Made by a program: the position numbers and the translations under genes. The notes beneath the pieces are model-generated. The model did no database searches. It had not been told where the DNA came from and saw only the letters and a list, made by a program, of their open reading frames with translations. DNA of 64,000 nucleotides from an uncultured Pelagibacteraceae bacterium (GTDB lineage Bacteria > Pseudomonadota > Alphaproteobacteria > Pelagibacterales > Pelagibacteraceae), in NCBI GenBank assembly GCA_902599995.1, contig CACKHN010000006.1:34062-98061 (forward strand), given 5' to 3'. This document shows, in pieces, positions 29,849 through 40,569 of the stretch; positions within the stretch are counted from its first letter, which is position 1; the number at the start of each line of letters is the position of its first letter.

Positions 29849-31384
29849 TTATGATTTAAAATTTTGTTTAAGCTCAGTAATTACTTCTACTAAAAGTTTT
29901 TCTTTATCTTCTTCGAGTTTTCCAGAACTTTGAATTGAGTCGATTATTTCAGGTTTATCAGATTTACACTTTTCGATTATTTTAATTTCAAACTTTGCAA
30001 TATCTTTCAAATCAATGTCATCTAGGTAACCTTTGACTCCACAAAAAACGGATATTACTTGTTCCGCAACTGTCAAAGGAGAATATTGTTTTTGTTTTAA
30101 AAGTTCAGTCAACTTTGATCCTCTGTTTAAAAGTTGTTGCGTTGAAGCGTCTAAATCTGATCCAAATTGTGCAAAAGCAGCCATTTCTCTGTACTGGGCT
30201 AATTCAAGTTTCATGGAGCCTGATACTTTTTTCATAGCTTTTGTTTGAGCTGAAGATCCAACTCTTGATACGGACAATCCAACATTTATTGCCGGTCTGA
30301 TACCTTGGTTAAAAAGTTCTGTCTCAAGGAATATCTGACCATCTGTGATTGAAATTACATTCGTTGGTATAAACGCTGAAACATCACCGCCTTGTGTTTC
30401 AATTATTGGAAGTGCTGTTAGTGATCCTCCCCCATGTTCATCACTTAACTTAGCTGCTCTTTCCAATAACCTACTATGTAAGTAAAATACATCTCCTGGG
30501 TACGCTTCTCTTCCTGGAGGTCTTCTTAACAGCAGAGACATTTGTCTATAAGCAACTGCTTGTTTAGAAAGGTCGTCATAGATAATTAGGGCATGCATTC
30601 CATTATCTCTAAAATATTCTCCCATAGCACAACCTGTATAAGGTGCTAAGAATTGCAGCGGGGCCGAGTCTGATGCCGTAGCAGCAACAATAGTTGTATA
30701 CTCCATTGCTCCAGCCTCTTCTAACGTTTTTTGAATTTGTCTTACTGTTGATCTTTTTTGTCCAACCGCAACATAAATACAATATAATTTTTGTTTCTCA
30801 TCGCCAGACTCATTAATTTTTTTCTGATTTATAATTGCATCAACAGCTACTGCTGTTTTACCTGTCTGTCTGTCTCCAATAATTAATTCCCTTTGACCTC
30901 TTCCTATTGGCACTAAACTATCAATTGATTTAAGTCCAGTTTGCATTGGTTCACTGACTGACTGTCTTGGAATAATACCAGGAGCTTTAACCTCTACTCT
31001 TGTTTTTTTTACACTTTTATCCAAAGCTCCTTTTCCATCAATTGGATTTCCTAGGCCGTCTACTACTCGACCTAAAAGCTCTTTTCCAACTGGCGTATCA
31101 ACAATATTTCCTGTTCTCTTAACAACATCACCTTCTTTAATGTTTCTGTCATCACCAAAAATTACAACACCAACATTTTCACTTTCCAAATTAAGAGCCA
31201 TACCTTTTGAACTGTCAGCAAACTCAACCATTTCTCCAGCCTGAACATTATCTAAGCCATAAATTCTTGCAATACCGTCTCCAACAGATAATACCTGACC
31301 GACTTCAGTAATTTCAGTCTTTTCACCAAAATTTTTAATCTGTTCTTTTAATATTTTTGTAACTTCTGAAGGATTTATTTCCAT
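29849..31384 (-). CDS. atpA: ATP synthase F1 alpha subunit
   Basis: A 511-aa nucleotide-binding but non-catalytic alpha subunit, standard length. Walker [14 protein letters not shown] lies near 170; the family signature [17 protein letters not shown] is near 363. The N terminus [19 protein letters not shown] is the delta-contacting segment. It starts directly after the atpH stop in the operon; the F0 genes (atpB, E, F) are not in the window, as is normal for alphaproteobacteria. Confidence 0.98.
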   Translation of the reverse strand: MEINPSEVTKILKEQIKNFGEKTEITEVGQVLSVGDGIARIYGLDNVQAGEMVEFADSSKGMALNLESENVGVVIFGDDRNIKEGDVVKRTGNIVDTPVGKELLGRVVDGLGNPIDGKGALDKSVKKTRVEVKAPGIIPRQSVSEPMQTGLKSIDSLVPIGRGQRELIIGDRQTGKTAVAVDAIINQKKINESGDEKQKLYCIYVAVGQKRSTVRQIQKTLEEAGAMEYTTIVAATASDSAPLQFLAPYTGCAMGEYFRDNGMHALIIYDDLSKQAVAYRQMSLLLRRPPGREAYPGDVFYLHSRLLERAAKLSDEHGGGSLTALPIIETQGGDVSAFIPTNVISITDGQIFLETELFNQGIRPAINVGLSVSRVGSSAQTKAMKKVSGSMKLELAQYREMAAFAQFGSDLDASTQQLLNRGSKLTELLKQKQYSPLTVAEQVISVFCGVKGYLDDIDLKDIAKFEIKIIEKCKSDKPEIIDSIQSSGKLEEDKEKLLVEVITELKQNFKS

Positions 31385-31942
31385 TTATGCCTCTATCATT
31401 TTGTTTTCAATTTGTTGTAATTTGTTTTTAATTGAGGTATCAACCATAGTACTTCCTACTTGGAGTATCAAACCTCCTATTAAACTTTTATCATACTTGT
31501 AGTTTAATTTTATTTTTGAACTAAAATTTTTAGTAAGTTCCTCTGTGATATTATTTATCTCATCATTAGACAATTCTTTTGCTGATTTTAACTCTGCTTT
31601 AAGCTCACCTCTTTTTTCTGAACACGTTTCAATAAAGCTTTTAAGTATTCTTTCTAAGAAAAAAAACCTTCTTTTTTTAATTAAAAAATTTAAAAAATTT
31701 TTAAATAAGTTTTCAAATCTATATTTTTCTGAAATTGAATGTATAATCTTTAGCAGATCATCTTGTTTTGTTGTAGGATCTTTAATTAAATTTTTGAAAT
31801 CTTCATTGGAATTTATTAAGCCTAAAACTGATAAACATTGTTCCTCTATTTGAATTAATACATTACTTTCACTAGATAACTCATATAGTGCGAGTGAATA
31901 TCTTTCTGCTGAAGTTATTGAAAATCCCGTGTCTTTACTCAA
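31385..31942 (-). CDS. atpH: ATP synthase F1 delta subunit
   Basis: A 185-aa peripheral-stalk delta (OSCP) subunit. The N-terminal helical bundle begins SITSAERYSLALYEL; the C terminus carries the family signature KLNYKYDKSLIGGLILQVGSTMVDTSIKNKL (in two parts over residues 145-175). It is the first gene of the atpHAGDC operon. Confidence 0.94.
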   Translation of the reverse strand: MSKDTGFSITSAERYSLALYELSSESNVLIQIEEQCLSVLGLINSNEDFKNLIKDPTTKQDDLLKIIHSISEKYRFENLFKNFLNFLIKKRRFFFLERILKSFIETCSEKRGELKAELKSAKELSNDEINNITEELTKNFSSKIKLNYKYDKSLIGGLILQVGSTMVDTSIKNKLQQIENKMIEA

Positions 31943-31986
31943 ATTTGTTCCTCTATAATGTTGAAGATTAAATTAAAATCAGGCTT

Positions 31987-32015
31987 TAATTAGCATATGA
32001 CCTTTATGTCTTCAA
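31987..32015 (-). promoter_or_regulatory. Putative promoter of the atpHAGDC operon
   Basis: On the minus strand TTGAAG (32015-32010) and TAATTA (31992-31987) are 17 bases apart, about 45 bases before the atpH start, within the 108-base gap after priA. Confidence 0.4.
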
Positions 32016-32026
32016 GTGACCGATTT

Positions 32027-32047
32027 GTTAAAAAAGTGTTTTTTTAC
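32027..32047 (-). terminator. Weak A-T terminator-like hairpin after priA
   Basis: Four bases past the priA stop, an A-run and a T-run around a short GTG/CAC loop (32027-32047, ends GT and AC) can fold into a hairpin ending in T residues. It has almost no G-C pairs, so termination would be weak. It marks the downstream end of the long ffh-to-priA gene block. Confidence 0.3.
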
Positions 32048-32050
32048 TTA

Positions 32051-34006
32051 TTAATTGAAGTTTATAGGGTCAACATCAACTGAAAGTTTTATTCCAGACG
32101 AAAACTTATAATTTGGAATAATTCTTGCTATTGAGTTCTGTACTTTCATGGACTTTATTCCTCTTATTAACAATCGAACTCTAAATTTTCTATTTAATCT
32201 ATATATGGGTGCATTTACTGGACCCAATACTGTGCCTTTAATTTTGTTATCTATAAAATTTTTAAATCTTAAAGCCTCTGCCTCTAATTTATGCTCATTT
32301 TCGCCTGTAAGAATAAGTGAGATAAATCGTTGAAATGGAGGAAGTTTATTTTTTTTTCTAATCTCTAACTCTTTATCAAGAAAAACATCAGGATTTTTAT
32401 TTGTAATATCATCAATCATTTTTGTGTCATTATTATATGTTTGAAAATAAACTGTAGCTGGTTTTCCAGTTCTGCCTGCTCTTCCCGAAAGTTGGTGATA
32501 AAGTTGTAAATTCTTTTCAGCTCCTCTTAGATCATGTCCTTGCGATGAAAGATCAATATCAACAACTACAATACAATTTAAACTTGGAAAATGAAATCCT
32601 TTTGAAATTAATTGGGTTCCAACTAAAATATTAGTTTCATTTTTAATAATTTTATCAATCCTGTCCATTGAGTCTTTTTTATTCATTGTATCACTTGAAA
32701 AAATTTCAATTTTCTTACCTGGGAATTTTCTTTTAACCTCGTCTGATATTCTTTCAACTCCCGGACCACTAAAAATAAATTCACAAATTTTACCTTTTGA
32801 ACAGTCTCTTGTTAAATTGGATTTATAACCACAGTAATGACAAAGCAGGTGGTCTTTATTTTTATGGTAAACTAAATTGATACTACAATTTGGACATGAA
32901 AAACTTGTATAACATTTATTGCATAATACATGTGGTGAAAACCCGCGTCTGTTTAAAAAAAATAAAACTTGATCCTTTTTTTCTAAATGAGAATTTACCT
33001 TTTTAATAATTTCATTTGATAACCAGGATTGCTTTTCTATCTTAGAATTGTTTAAATTTATAATTTTATAATTGGGAAGAGAAGCATTTTTATATCTCTT
33101 ATTTAATCTTGATAAACCATACTTTCCTTTTTTTATATTTTCATAGGTTTCAACAGATGGAACTGCAGTAATAAGATTTATTGGTATATTTTCAAATGAT
33201 GCTCTGGCTACTGCCATATCTCGGGCATTATAAGTAATCCCTTCATCTTGTTTAAATGATTGATCGTGTTCTTCATCAACAAAAATTATTCCAAGTTTTT
33301 TAAATGGTAAAAGTAAAGATGACCTTGCTCCAATTATAACCTGAATTTTTCCATTAGAAATTCCATTCCATATTATTTCTTTTCTCTTTTTAGATATTCC
33401 TGAATGCCAGACAGCTGGATTAAAACCAAAATATTCAACAAATTTTTGCTCAAATTGGCCCGTTAGTCCTATCTCTGGTAACAATATTAAGCCTTGAAAA
33501 CCCTTTTTTATTATTGATTTTAACGCTTCAAAATAAACAAAAGTTTTTCCTGAGCCAGTAGTACCTTGTAATACATGTACTCTAAACTTATTGCTCGAAA
33601 CAACCATTTCCTTCAGAGATTTCTTTTGATCTTCAGTGAGTTTTATTGAGTTATTTTTAATTTTACTCTCAAAAACTTTAAAATTATTTTTTATGTTATC
33701 TTCAATTGCATTGTTACTTAATAGCATCGATTTTAAGGCCATGCCTTTTGGAATAATATTATATTCTGAGAACCAATTTAAAAAATTGATAGTTGTTTTT
33801 TTTAATGGTTTAACTTTTAATTTCTTAAAAACTTTTCTTAATTTAAATTCTTTTTGCTCATTATCTTCGAATTTATCCCAAACTACCCCAGTATTTTTAT
33901 TTTTACCAAAAGGTACTAATACATATTCACCAATTTTTAAATCTAAATCACTTTCATATGTGAATGGATGATTAAATATATTTGGTAATAGAATCGGATA
34001 TTTCAT
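32051..34006 (-). CDS. priA: Primosomal protein N' (replication restart helicase)
   Basis: A 651-aa superfamily 2 helicase, shorter than the 732-aa E. coli protein. The N-terminal 3' DNA-binding domain is compact; Walker A is LQGTTGSGKT (146-155) and motif II is VDEEHDQSFK. The zinc-binding cysteines are in LCNKCYTSFSCPNCS and LCHYCGYKSN, with further cysteines in RDCSKGKICEF. ILVGTQLISKGFHFP and QLSGRAGRTGKP are the C-terminal helicase motifs. It restarts stalled replication forks. It follows lpdA after 21 bases and precedes the atp operon. Confidence 0.96.
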   Translation of the reverse strand: MKYPILLPNIFNHPFTYESDLDLKIGEYVLVPFGKNKNTGVVWDKFEDNEQKEFKLRKVFKKLKVKPLKKTTINFLNWFSEYNIIPKGMALKSMLLSNNAIEDNIKNNFKVFESKIKNNSIKLTEDQKKSLKEMVVSSNKFRVHVLQGTTGSGKTFVYFEALKSIIKKGFQGLILLPEIGLTGQFEQKFVEYFGFNPAVWHSGISKKRKEIIWNGISNGKIQVIIGARSSLLLPFKKLGIIFVDEEHDQSFKQDEGITYNARDMAVARASFENIPINLITAVPSVETYENIKKGKYGLSRLNKRYKNASLPNYKIINLNNSKIEKQSWLSNEIIKKVNSHLEKKDQVLFFLNRRGFSPHVLCNKCYTSFSCPNCSINLVYHKNKDHLLCHYCGYKSNLTRDCSKGKICEFIFSGPGVERISDEVKRKFPGKKIEIFSSDTMNKKDSMDRIDKIIKNETNILVGTQLISKGFHFPSLNCIVVVDIDLSSQGHDLRGAEKNLQLYHQLSGRAGRTGKPATVYFQTYNNDTKMIDDITNKNPDVFLDKELEIRKKNKLPPFQRFISLILTGENEHKLEAEALRFKNFIDNKIKGTVLGPVNAPIYRLNRKFRVRLLIRGIKSMKVQNSIARIIPNYKFSSGIKLSVDVDPINFN

Positions 34007-34027
34007 ATTTTATAATATGAAAAAAAA

Positions 34028-35428
34028 TTAAGAGTGTATTGCTCTTTTATCTACTGATAAAGCTGCTTCTTTAACCGCTTCTGAAAAAGTTGGGTGTGCA
34101 TGACATGTACGTGCAATATCCTCTGAGCTTGCACCAAATTCCATTGCAACACCAATTTCGGCTATCAGCTCGCCTGCATGTGGACCTATTATGTGAGCTC
34201 CCAATACTTTATCTGTTTTTTCATCAGCTAAAATTTTCACAAAACCCTCTGAGTCATCAATAGCTTTTGCTCTTGAATTTGCCATAAATGAGAATTTTCC
34301 AACTTTATATTTCAAATTTGAGTCTATTAACTGTTCCTCAGTTTTTCCAATCGCTGCAACTTCTGGAGTAGTATATACAACCCCTGGAATAGTATCATAA
34401 TTTACATGCCCTGATTGTCCTGCAATGTTTTCAGCAACAGCAATGCCTTCATCCTCAGCTTTATGAGCAAGCATGGGTCCAGATATAACATCGCCAATTG
34501 CATATATATTCTCTAAATTTGTTTTAAAAGATTTGTCAGTTTTGATCCTTTTTCTGTCATCCAGTTCGAGTCCAATAGCTTCTAAATTTAAGCCCTCAGT
34601 ATTTGCCTTCCTACCAACAGAAATTAGAACCACATCACAATCAAAATTATTTTTATTTCCCTCTTTATCTACAGTAGATACTACTACTCCAGATTTATTT
34701 TTTTTAATTTCTTCAACTTTATTTTGCATATTAAACTTTATGCCTTGTTTCTTCAGAATTTTCATAAATTCTGAGGATATTTCTTTGTCCATTCCTGGGG
34801 TGATGTGATCTAAAAACTCTACCACTTGTACTTCAGAACCTAGTCTTGACCAAACTGATCCCATTTCTAATCCAATGTAACCGCCGCCAACAACAACCAT
34901 TTTATTTGGAACTTTTTCAAGCTTTAATGCACCTGTCGAAGAAACTATTTTCTGCTCATCAATTTCAATTCCTGGCAAAGAAACAGCAACAGATCCTGTT
35001 GCTATAATAGTTTTTTCAAATTGTATAATGGTCTCTTTATTTTTATCATCCTTAATTAAAATTTCATTTTTAGATTTGAAACTGCCATAACCTTTGAAAT
35101 AAGTTACCTTGTTTTTCTTAAATAAAAATTCAACACCTTTTGTTAGAACAGTTACAGCTTTATCTTTACTTTTCATCATTTTATCAAGGTTTAGCTTAAC
35201 ATCTCCTACCTCTATTCCTTTATTGGCCAAACCTTTAACTTTATGAAATTCTTCAGATAAGTTTAATAAACTCTTAGAGGGTATACATCCAACGTTTAAA
35301 CAAGTGCCACCTAATGAGCCTCTAGACTCAATGCATGCCGTTTTTAATCCTAATTGAGAAAGTCTGATCGCACAAACATAGCCACCAGGTCCACCACCAA
35401 TAACTACTGCTTGAAATTTTTCTGCCAT
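34028..35428 (-). CDS. lpdA: Dihydrolipoyl dehydrogenase (E3)
   Basis: A 466-aa flavoprotein disulfide reductase. FAD-binding GGGPGGYVCAIRLSQLG, redox-active C43/C48 in GGTCLNVGCIPSK, NAD-binding VVVGGGYIGLEMG, the second FAD motif YAIGDVISGPMLAHKAEDEG and the C-terminal His-Glu pair in CHAHPTFSEAVKEA are all present. It reoxidises the lipoyl arm of 2-oxoglutarate dehydrogenase, whose E1 and E2 genes lie just upstream, and may serve other lipoyl complexes. Confidence 0.97.
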   Translation of the reverse strand: MAEKFQAVVIGGGPGGYVCAIRLSQLGLKTACIESRGSLGGTCLNVGCIPSKSLLNLSEEFHKVKGLANKGIEVGDVKLNLDKMMKSKDKAVTVLTKGVEFLFKKNKVTYFKGYGSFKSKNEILIKDDKNKETIIQFEKTIIATGSVAVSLPGIEIDEQKIVSSTGALKLEKVPNKMVVVGGGYIGLEMGSVWSRLGSEVQVVEFLDHITPGMDKEISSEFMKILKKQGIKFNMQNKVEEIKKNKSGVVVSTVDKEGNKNNFDCDVVLISVGRKANTEGLNLEAIGLELDDRKRIKTDKSFKTNLENIYAIGDVISGPMLAHKAEDEGIAVAENIAGQSGHVNYDTIPGVVYTTPEVAAIGKTEEQLIDSNLKYKVGKFSFMANSRAKAIDDSEGFVKILADEKTDKVLGAHIIGPHAGELIAEIGVAMEFGASSEDIARTCHAHPTFSEAVKEAALSVDKRAIHS

Positions 35429-36733
35429 CTAAATATCCAAAAACAACCTTCTAGGGTCTTCTAAATTTTCCTTTATCATTTTAAGAAATGACACCGACTC
35501 TTTGCCATCAATAATTCTATGATCATATGACAAAGCTAAATACATTATTGGTCTTATTTTAATTTCTCCATTCACCACTGCTGGTCTTTCAACAATATTA
35601 TGCATACCTAAAACCCCTGACTGTGGAAGATTTAATATTGGTGTTGAAAGCATAGATCCATAAACACCGCCATTACTTATCGTAAATGTTCCTCCTTGAA
35701 GATCTTCAATTACCAATTTTCCATCTCTTGCTTTTTCAGAAATTTCCTTAATATTTTTTTCAATTTCAGCAAAAGATAACTCATCCGCTTTTCTCAAAAC
35801 CGGTACAACTAACCCTTTATCAGTTCCAACTGCAAAACTAATATTATAATAATTTTTATAAACTATTTCGTCTCCATCAATTTCAGCATTTACCGCTGGA
35901 AAATTCTTTAGAGCAACTACACATGCTTTTACAAAAAATGACATAAAGCCGAGTTTAATGTTATATCTAAATTGAAAATCTTCCTGATTTTCTTTTCTCA
36001 TTTCCATAATATTTGTCATATCAACTTCATTGAATGTTGTTAGTAAAGCTGCATTTTCTTGAGCTTGCTTTAATCTTTTTGCAATAGTTTGTCTAAGTCT
36101 GGTCATCTTAATTCTCTCTTCTTGACCATATTGAATCTTTCTCTCTGAGGGTTTTGGATTTACACCCATCATACTTATTAGGTCACCTTTTAAAACACGT
36201 CCATCTTTTCCAGATCCTTTAACAGTGGCTAAGTCTATCTTATTTTCAGCAACAATTTTTCGAACAGCGGGTGATAATGATTGACCCTTACTATTGTTTA
36301 TTGTTGGAGACTCTTCAACAATTTCCTCGGTTAAAACTAAAGGTTTTTCACTTTGCTCTTCTCTTGGAGAGATTTCCTCAAAAACTTTAGGTTCTTTTTT
36401 AATCGGGTCTAATTTAATTACATTATTTTCGTTAAGTTTAATCTCATTTTTTTTTCCATCCTCAATCTTTGCTGGGCTAGGTTTAGCAACACTTCCGTTT
36501 TCTATAACCGTGCCTAATAAAGCTCCCACTTCTACTACTGATCCATCTTTTGAATTAATTTCAGCTAATACACCTTTTATTGGAGAAGGAACTTCCAAAT
36601 TTACTTTATCCGTTTCAAGTTCAACTATTGGTTCGTCTGCATCTACAGTATCTCCGGTATTTTTTAACCATTTAGCCACCGTTGCTTCGGTTATACTTTC
36701 ACCAAGTGCAGGAACTACTATTTTTTCACTCAT
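35429..36733 (-). CDS. sucB: 2-Oxoglutarate dehydrogenase E2 (dihydrolipoyl succinyltransferase)
   Basis: A 434-aa E2 with one lipoyl domain (lipoylated K43 in [14 protein letters not shown]), a charged linker, a peripheral-subunit-binding domain ([22 protein letters not shown], around 153-175) and the acyltransferase core with catalytic H405 and D409 in [12 protein letters not shown]. It sits between sucA (6-base gap) and lpdA (directly adjoining). Confidence 0.97.
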   Translation of the reverse strand: MSEKIVVPALGESITEATVAKWLKNTGDTVDADEPIVELETDKVNLEVPSPIKGVLAEINSKDGSVVEVGALLGTVIENGSVAKPSPAKIEDGKKNEIKLNENNVIKLDPIKKEPKVFEEISPREEQSEKPLVLTEEIVEESPTINNSKGQSLSPAVRKIVAENKIDLATVKGSGKDGRVLKGDLISMMGVNPKPSERKIQYGQEERIKMTRLRQTIAKRLKQAQENAALLTTFNEVDMTNIMEMRKENQEDFQFRYNIKLGFMSFFVKACVVALKNFPAVNAEIDGDEIVYKNYYNISFAVGTDKGLVVPVLRKADELSFAEIEKNIKEISEKARDGKLVIEDLQGGTFTISNGGVYGSMLSTPILNLPQSGVLGMHNIVERPAVVNGEIKIRPIMYLALSYDHRIIDGKESVSFLKMIKENLEDPRRLFLDI

Positions 36734-36739
36734 TACAAA

Positions 36740-39658
36740 TTATTCAAAAACCTTATTAATTATTTCTTGTTGTTGAGAATTATGCCTTTTGGCATATCCT
36801 GTTGCAGGACTTGCATCTGGGCTTCTTCCTATATAAGAAATTTTGTTATTTTTAGCCTTTAAACTATCCAATGTCCATTGGATATAGTCTCTAACTGAAA
36901 ACCAAGCGCCCATATTTTTAGGCTCTTCTTGACACCAAAAAAAATTAGCATTTTTTGCATATGGTTTTAGCTCGTTTACAAGAGCTTTTGCAGGGAATGG
37001 ATATAATTGCTCAATTCTAAATATAACGACATCATCTTTTTTAAGCTTTTCTCTCGCATCCAAAAGATCAAAATATACTTTTCCTGAACATAAAATTACT
37101 TTTTTAATCTTTGAACTTTCTTTAAGCTTAATAAACCCACTTAATTTTGGATCAATTGCATGATCCCACAAGACTCTATGAAATGTATTTTCTTTATTAA
37201 AGTCTTTTAAATTCGAAACACAAAATTTATTTCTTAATAGAGATTTTGGTGTCATAATTATCAATGGCTTTCTAAAATCTCTGTGCATTTGTCTTCTTAA
37301 AGCATGAAAATAATTGGCAGGCGATGTACAATTTAATACTTGCATGTTATCATTTGAGCACAACTGTAAGAATCTTTCTAATCTCGCAGAAGAATGTTCT
37401 GGTCCTTGTCCTTCATAACCATGTGGTAATAGCATCACTAAACCAGAAGCTCTATTCCACTTTCTTTCACCTGATGAAATAAATTGATCAATTACAACTT
37501 GTGCACCATTGGCAAAATCTCCAAATTGAGCTTCCCACAAAGTTAATGTATTAGGCTCTACTAAACTATAACCATACTCAAACCCCAACACAGCAAGTTC
37601 AGACAAAAAACTGTCAACAACTTCAAATTTTTTTTGTTTATTTGAAATATTATTTAATGGAATATATCTTGAATTATCAGTCTGATCTCTTAGGACTGAA
37701 TGTCTTTGACTAAATGTTCCTCTACCTGAGTCCTGACCAACCAGTCTTACTGGGAAACCCTCTTCAAGTAAAGATCCAAAAGCAAGTGCCTCTGCTGTAG
37801 ACCAGTCAATATCAAAACCTTTATCAACTGAATTTTTCCTAACATGCAAAATTTTAGAAATTGTTTTATGGATACTAACTTCAGCAGGTATAGAATTAAT
37901 TCTATCTGAAATTTTTTTTAATTTGATTTCATCAAAACCTGTTACACCTCTTTTATCTTTGCCTTTTAAGGGTTTGTACCTAGACCATGAACCTTCAAAC
38001 CATTCTATTTTAGGTTTATAGTCTTTTGCACTTTTATATTGATCATCTAATAAATCTTTAAATACTTTTAGATTTTGATCTAAAAGATCTTGAGTTATAG
38101 AATTTTCATTGACAAGTTTGTTTCCATAAATCTTGTAAACACTTGGATGTGATCTAATTTTCTTGTACATCAATGGCTGAGTGAATGAAGGTTCGTCTCC
38201 TTCGTTATGTCCAAATCTTCTATAACAAATTAAATCAACTACAACATCTCTATTAAACTTTAATCTAAACTCAGTAGCAATTCTAGTCGCATAAACAACA
38301 GCTTCTGGGTCATCTCCATTCACATGAAGAATTGGAGCCTCAACCATTTTTGCAACATCTGATGGGTAAGGTGACGACCTCGCAAATCTTGGACTAGTGG
38401 TGAAACCAATCTGATTATTCACTATAATATGGATGGTACCACCTGTATTATGACCTGGAAGTCCAGACATAGCAAAACATTCTGCTACAACGCCCTGACC
38501 AGCAAAGGCTGCATCTCCATGAATAAGAATAGGTATAACTTTATTTCTTTCTTTATCGTTGTGAAAAAATTGTTTTGCTCTAGTTTGTCCTAGAACTACT
38601 GGATTAACAGCCTCTAAGTGAGAGGGATTATCTGTCAAACCTACATGAACAGAATTTCCATCGAATACTCTGTCTGAAGATGCCCCAAGATGATATTTTA
38701 CGTCTCCTGCACTTTCCTCTGAGTCTGAAACAATTTCCCCAGCAAATTCATTAAATATTCTTTTATAATCCTTTTGTAAAACATTAGCTAATACATTAAG
38801 TCTTCCTCTGTGAGACATTCCAATTTTAACTTCTTTAATCTGATTTTGTCCACCAATTTTAATTATTTGTTCAAGAGCTGGTATCAAACTTTCACCTCCA
38901 TCAAGCCCAAATCTTTTTGTACCAACATATTTAGTTGCTAAAAATTTTTCAAAACCTTCTGCCTGTACAAGTTTATTTAGTATTGCCTCTTTACCATTTT
39001 GAGTAAAATTTAAGGCATTTTGATCTTGCTCTACTCTGTCTCTAAACCATTTTCTCTCGACTGGATTTGAAACATGCATAAACTCATAACCAATATTTCC
39101 ACAATATGTCTTTTTTAAAAATTTTAATATTTCTTTAATATTGGCATATTTTTTATTGATAACTCCATTTAAAAAAATTTTCTTATCATAATTCTGCTTT
39201 TTAAAACCATAGAATTCAGGATGTAATTCATCAAGATACTCAGATTTTCGCATTTCTAATGGATCTAGATTTGCTAATAAATGTCCTCTCAATCTGTAAG
39301 CACGTATTAGTGCAACAGCACTGATAGAATCTTTGTTTGAGTCTGCAAGTAATTGGAAATTAAATTTTTCAGATGTATCTATTTTTTCACTATTAACTTT
39401 ATTATTTTCATCTATCTCTATTTTTTTTTGTAGTTCATCAATATCTATTTTTAATTTTGAGGGTCCCCAAGAAGGTCCATTTATTTCGGAAGCAATAACT
39501 TTTATCTCTTCTCCTATACTCTCAAAATAATTTGCCCAACTTTCAGGCAAATCAGGATCTTTATTTATGAATTTAAGATACATTTGTTCAATAAATGCAC
39601 TATTAGACTTATTTAAGAATGAAGTTTTTTCAAATTCAAGATTTTTCGATGAAGACAT
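36740..39658 (-). CDS. sucA: 2-Oxoglutarate dehydrogenase E1
   Basis: A 972-aa thiamine-diphosphate-dependent E1 of the TCA cycle, full length. The N-terminal E2-binding segment (SAFIEQMYLKFINKDPDLPESW) is present; thiamine-pyrophosphate/Mg sites are in HGDAAFAGQGVVAE and VNNQIGFTTSP, and YRRFGHNEGDEPSFTQP is diagnostic of the family. It follows sucD after 35 bases in the order sucC-sucD-sucA-sucB-lpdA. Confidence 0.98.
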   Translation of the reverse strand: MSSSKNLEFEKTSFLNKSNSAFIEQMYLKFINKDPDLPESWANYFESIGEEIKVIASEINGPSWGPSKLKIDIDELQKKIEIDENNKVNSEKIDTSEKFNFQLLADSNKDSISAVALIRAYRLRGHLLANLDPLEMRKSEYLDELHPEFYGFKKQNYDKKIFLNGVINKKYANIKEILKFLKKTYCGNIGYEFMHVSNPVERKWFRDRVEQDQNALNFTQNGKEAILNKLVQAEGFEKFLATKYVGTKRFGLDGGESLIPALEQIIKIGGQNQIKEVKIGMSHRGRLNVLANVLQKDYKRIFNEFAGEIVSDSEESAGDVKYHLGASSDRVFDGNSVHVGLTDNPSHLEAVNPVVLGQTRAKQFFHNDKERNKVIPILIHGDAAFAGQGVVAECFAMSGLPGHNTGGTIHIIVNNQIGFTTSPRFARSSPYPSDVAKMVEAPILHVNGDDPEAVVYATRIATEFRLKFNRDVVVDLICYRRFGHNEGDEPSFTQPLMYKKIRSHPSVYKIYGNKLVNENSITQDLLDQNLKVFKDLLDDQYKSAKDYKPKIEWFEGSWSRYKPLKGKDKRGVTGFDEIKLKKISDRINSIPAEVSIHKTISKILHVRKNSVDKGFDIDWSTAEALAFGSLLEEGFPVRLVGQDSGRGTFSQRHSVLRDQTDNSRYIPLNNISNKQKKFEVVDSFLSELAVLGFEYGYSLVEPNTLTLWEAQFGDFANGAQVVIDQFISSGERKWNRASGLVMLLPHGYEGQGPEHSSARLERFLQLCSNDNMQVLNCTSPANYFHALRRQMHRDFRKPLIIMTPKSLLRNKFCVSNLKDFNKENTFHRVLWDHAIDPKLSGFIKLKESSKIKKVILCSGKVYFDLLDAREKLKKDDVVIFRIEQLYPFPAKALVNELKPYAKNANFFWCQEEPKNMGAWFSVRDYIQWTLDSLKAKNNKISYIGRSPDASPATGYAKRHNSQQQEIINKVFE

Positions 39659-39693
39659 CTTTTTTAATTAATATATCCTTCTAATACTATTTT

Positions 39694-40569
39694 TCAATTA
39701 GACAGTTTGTTAAACAATGTTTTTCCAATAATTGAGGGTGATTCAGCAACCGTAATCCCACATTCTTCCATTTTTTTTATTTTATCTTGTGCCCCACCTT
39801 TACCACCAGATATAATGGCACCAGCGTGACCCATTCTTCGACCAGGTGGAGCAGTAATTCCAGCAATAAATCCAACAATTGGTTTCTTGATTTTATGATT
39901 TTTGACAAATTCTGCAGCTTCTTCTTCTGCTGTGCCACCTATTTCTCCAATCATTAATATTGACTCTGTCTCATCATCATTTAAAAATAAATCCAAGCAA
40001 TCTATAAAATTTGTACCATTGATTGGATCTCCTCCAATACCAATACAAGTTGATTGACCTAAGCCATTTTCAGTAGTTTGAGCAACTGCCTCGTAAGTTA
40101 GTGTTCCTGATCTAGAAACAATCCCAACTGAACCTCTTTTATGAATATTTCCTGGCATTATTCCAATTTTACATTCATCAGGTGTAATTATTCCAGGGCA
40201 ATTCGGTCCTATAAGACGGCTTTTTGAGTCTGCTAGATTTTGTCTTACTTTAAGCATGTCCTGGACTGGAATACCTTCTGTAATACAAACTATTAGATCT
40301 ATTGATGCATCAATGGCTTCAATGATTGCGGCGGCTGCAAACTTTGCAGGAACATAGATCATGGTAGCATCAGCGCCAACTTCTTTTTTTGCCTCCAATA
40401 CTGTGTTGAAAACTGGCCTTTCTAAATGTTTTTGGCCTCCTTTTTTAGGGGTTACCCCACCTACTAGATTTGTTCCATACTGTATTGCTTGCTCAGAGTG
40501 AAAAGTACCATGTGATCCTGTAAAGCCCTGACAAATTACTTTTGTATCTTTATTTACTAGTACTGACAT
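39694..40569 (-). CDS. sucD: Succinyl-CoA synthetase alpha subunit
   Basis: A 291-aa alpha subunit. CoA-binding [13 protein letters not shown] near 15, [12 protein letters not shown] near 119 and the phosphohistidine H248 in [14 protein letters not shown] are intact. It starts directly after the sucC stop. The complex makes ATP or GTP from succinyl-CoA. Confidence 0.98.
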   Translation of the reverse strand: MSVLVNKDTKVICQGFTGSHGTFHSEQAIQYGTNLVGGVTPKKGGQKHLERPVFNTVLEAKKEVGADATMIYVPAKFAAAAIIEAIDASIDLIVCITEGIPVQDMLKVRQNLADSKSRLIGPNCPGIITPDECKIGIMPGNIHKRGSVGIVSRSGTLTYEAVAQTTENGLGQSTCIGIGGDPINGTNFIDCLDLFLNDDETESILMIGEIGGTAEEEAAEFVKNHKIKKPIVGFIAGITAPPGRRMGHAGAIISGGKGGAQDKIKKMEECGITVAESPSIIGKTLFNKLSN